Origin: Paraburkholderia xenovorans LB400
Lineage (GTDB): Bacteria > Pseudomonadota > Gammaproteobacteria > Burkholderiales > Burkholderiaceae
NCBI RefSeq assembly: GCF_000013645.1
Contig: NC_007951.1
Location: 2,728,001 to 2,792,000 of the forward strand
DNA length: 64,000 nucleotides
Direction: 5' to 3'
A model generated the notes under the pieces. That model was not told where the DNA came from and did not search any database. It was given only the letters and a program-made list of their open reading frames with translations. Shown here in pieces: positions 63,040 to 64,000 of this stretch. Numbering within the stretch: the first letter of the stretch is position 1; each line of letters starts with the position of its first letter. The translations under genes and the position numbers were made by a program.

Positions 63040-64000
63040 TCAATGAACCTGGGCGGCCAGCGTCCGGCGGCGCACACGGTAGTTCACGAACAGATCGGCA
63101 CCCAGCAGGCAGAACAGCAACAGCCCCTGGAACACGCCGGACAGCGCCTGCGGCAACTGCATCGAAGTCTGCACCGCTTCGCCGCCGAGATACAGCAACG
63201 CCATCAGCAAACTCGCCAGCACGATCCCGACCGGATGCAGCCGCCCCACGAACACGACGATGATCGCGGTGAAGCCGTAACCCGGCGACCACGTCGCCTG
63301 CAACTGCCCGATCGGACCGGCGATCTCGCCCATACCGGCGAGGCCCGCGAGGCCGCCGCTGATCAGCAGCGAGGTCCAGATGGTTTTCTTGTCGGAGAAA
63401 CCGGCGTAGCGCGCGGCGAGTGGCGCGAGTCCGCCGACGTTCATGCGGTAGCCCGCGAAGCTCTTGCGCATGAAGACCCATACGAGCGGAATCGCAATCA
63501 GCGTGACGAATACCGAGGCGTTCAGACGTGTGCCGCGCAGCCATTTGATGTGCCAGTCGCCGGCGAAGGTCGGATAGAGCGCGTCGCCGCTGAACATCTC
63601 CGACAGCGGGAAGTTCATGCCCTGCGGGTCGCGCCACGGGCCGCTCACCAGGTAGATCAGCAGTTGCGTGGCCACATACGTGAGCATCAGGCTGACGAGA
63701 ATCTCGTTGGTGTTGAAGCGGCTCTTGAGCAGCGCCGGAATCGCCGCCCACACCATGCCGCCGAGCACGCCGGCGATCATCATGGTCGGCAGGATCCACC
63801 AGCCGCTGGCCTGGTCGAAATAGATCGCGACACCGCTCGCGGCAATACCGCCGAGCAGCATCTGCCCTTCGGCGCCGATGTTCCACACGTTGGCGCGATA
63901 GCCGATGGCGAGACCGAGGCCGATCAGGCACAACGGCGACGCCTTGAGCAACAGCTCGGACCAGCCGTTCACGCTGGACAGCGGCTCGATGAAAAACGCG
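63040..64000 (-). CDS. ABC transporter permease for the BMP importer (YufP-like), cut by window edge
   Basis: The coding frame runs past 64000: upstream of the GTG at 63972 it continues AFFIEPLSSV, which matches the full-length family (about 350-370 residues), so about 30-50 N-terminal residues are missing. Seen: LIGLGLAIGYRANVWNIGAEGQMLLG, NTNEILVSLMLTYVA and RYAGFSDKKTIW with GGLAGLAGMGE. Inner-membrane channel partner of the downstream permease. The ATP-binding gene is expected just outside the window. Confidence 0.88.
   Translation of the reverse strand, partial: AFFIEPLSSVNGWSELLLKASPLCLIGLGLAIGYRANVWNIGAEGQMLLGGIAASGVAIYFDQASGWWILPTMMIAGVLGGMVWAAIPALLKSRFNTNEILVSLMLTYVATQLLIYLVSGPWRDPQGMNFPLSEMFSGDALYPTFAGDWHIKWLRGTRLNASVFVTLIAIPLVWVFMRKSFAGYRMNVGGLAPLAARYAGFSDKKTIWTSLLISGGLAGLAGMGEIAGPIGQLQATWSPGYGFTAIIVVFVGRLHPVGIVLASLLMALLYLGGEAVQTSMQLPQALSGVFQGLLLFCLLGADLFVNYRVRRRTLAAQVH

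Overview
The window is high-GC chromosomal DNA with dense, mostly intact genes. The gene set (a 2-ketogluconate operon with PtxS, Pot-type polyamine uptake, many LysR and TetR regulators, an RND pump, OmpW, a PldA-type lipase and HtrB/LpxL) points to a beta-proteobacterium of the Burkholderia/Paraburkholderia group. That assignment rests on family knowledge and codon use; no rRNA is present. I saw no tRNA, rRNA or CRISPR array.

Layout. 1-646: non-coding, with a short ubiX remnant and a degenerate 13-bp repeat. 647-5000: Lrp and LysR regulators, a Spy/CpxP-like periplasmic protein, a hypothetical protein and a KgtP-like MFS carrier. 5190-7154: an orphan 654-residue protein that resembles secreted effectors in composition. 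7295-8603: a hypothetical protein and a YhfC-type membrane protein. 8675-14182 (minus strand): kguE-kguK-kguT-kguD-ptxS for 2-ketogluconate use, with a perfect 24-bp palindrome before kguE. 14353-16459: a divergent LysR/YeiH pair. 16617-20700: glutathione transferase, ClC channel with CBS domains, C45-type acyl hydrolase. 20968-23362: small proteins and a LysR. 23372-29992: TetR divergent from a three-gene RND efflux operon.

29993-34590 looks like an acquired, lower-GC islet. It holds a truncated IS66 transposase, direct repeats, an exported YD-repeat (RHS) protein with a unique C-terminal tail, and a one-base-overlapping small acidic ORF that could encode its immunity protein. The RHS ribosome-binding site can pair with an upstream segment, which suggests RNA-level control.

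34594-47082: HtrB/LpxL acyltransferase, PBP1A, a ribbon-helix-helix-like protein, a PspA plus TPR-membrane-protein pair, a TetR divergent from a Baeyer-Villiger-type monooxygenase and an alpha/beta hydrolase, and a soluble chemoreceptor. 47142-51245: potF-potG-potH-potI (minus strand). 51649-58573: Nramp transporter, PldA-type outer-membrane lipase, a DUF1289 protein, OmpW, nitronate monooxygenase and an aldehyde dehydrogenase. 58734-64000: ABC-F ATPase YbiT, dodecin, and a BMP-type ABC importer (binding protein plus two permeases, the last cut by the window edge).
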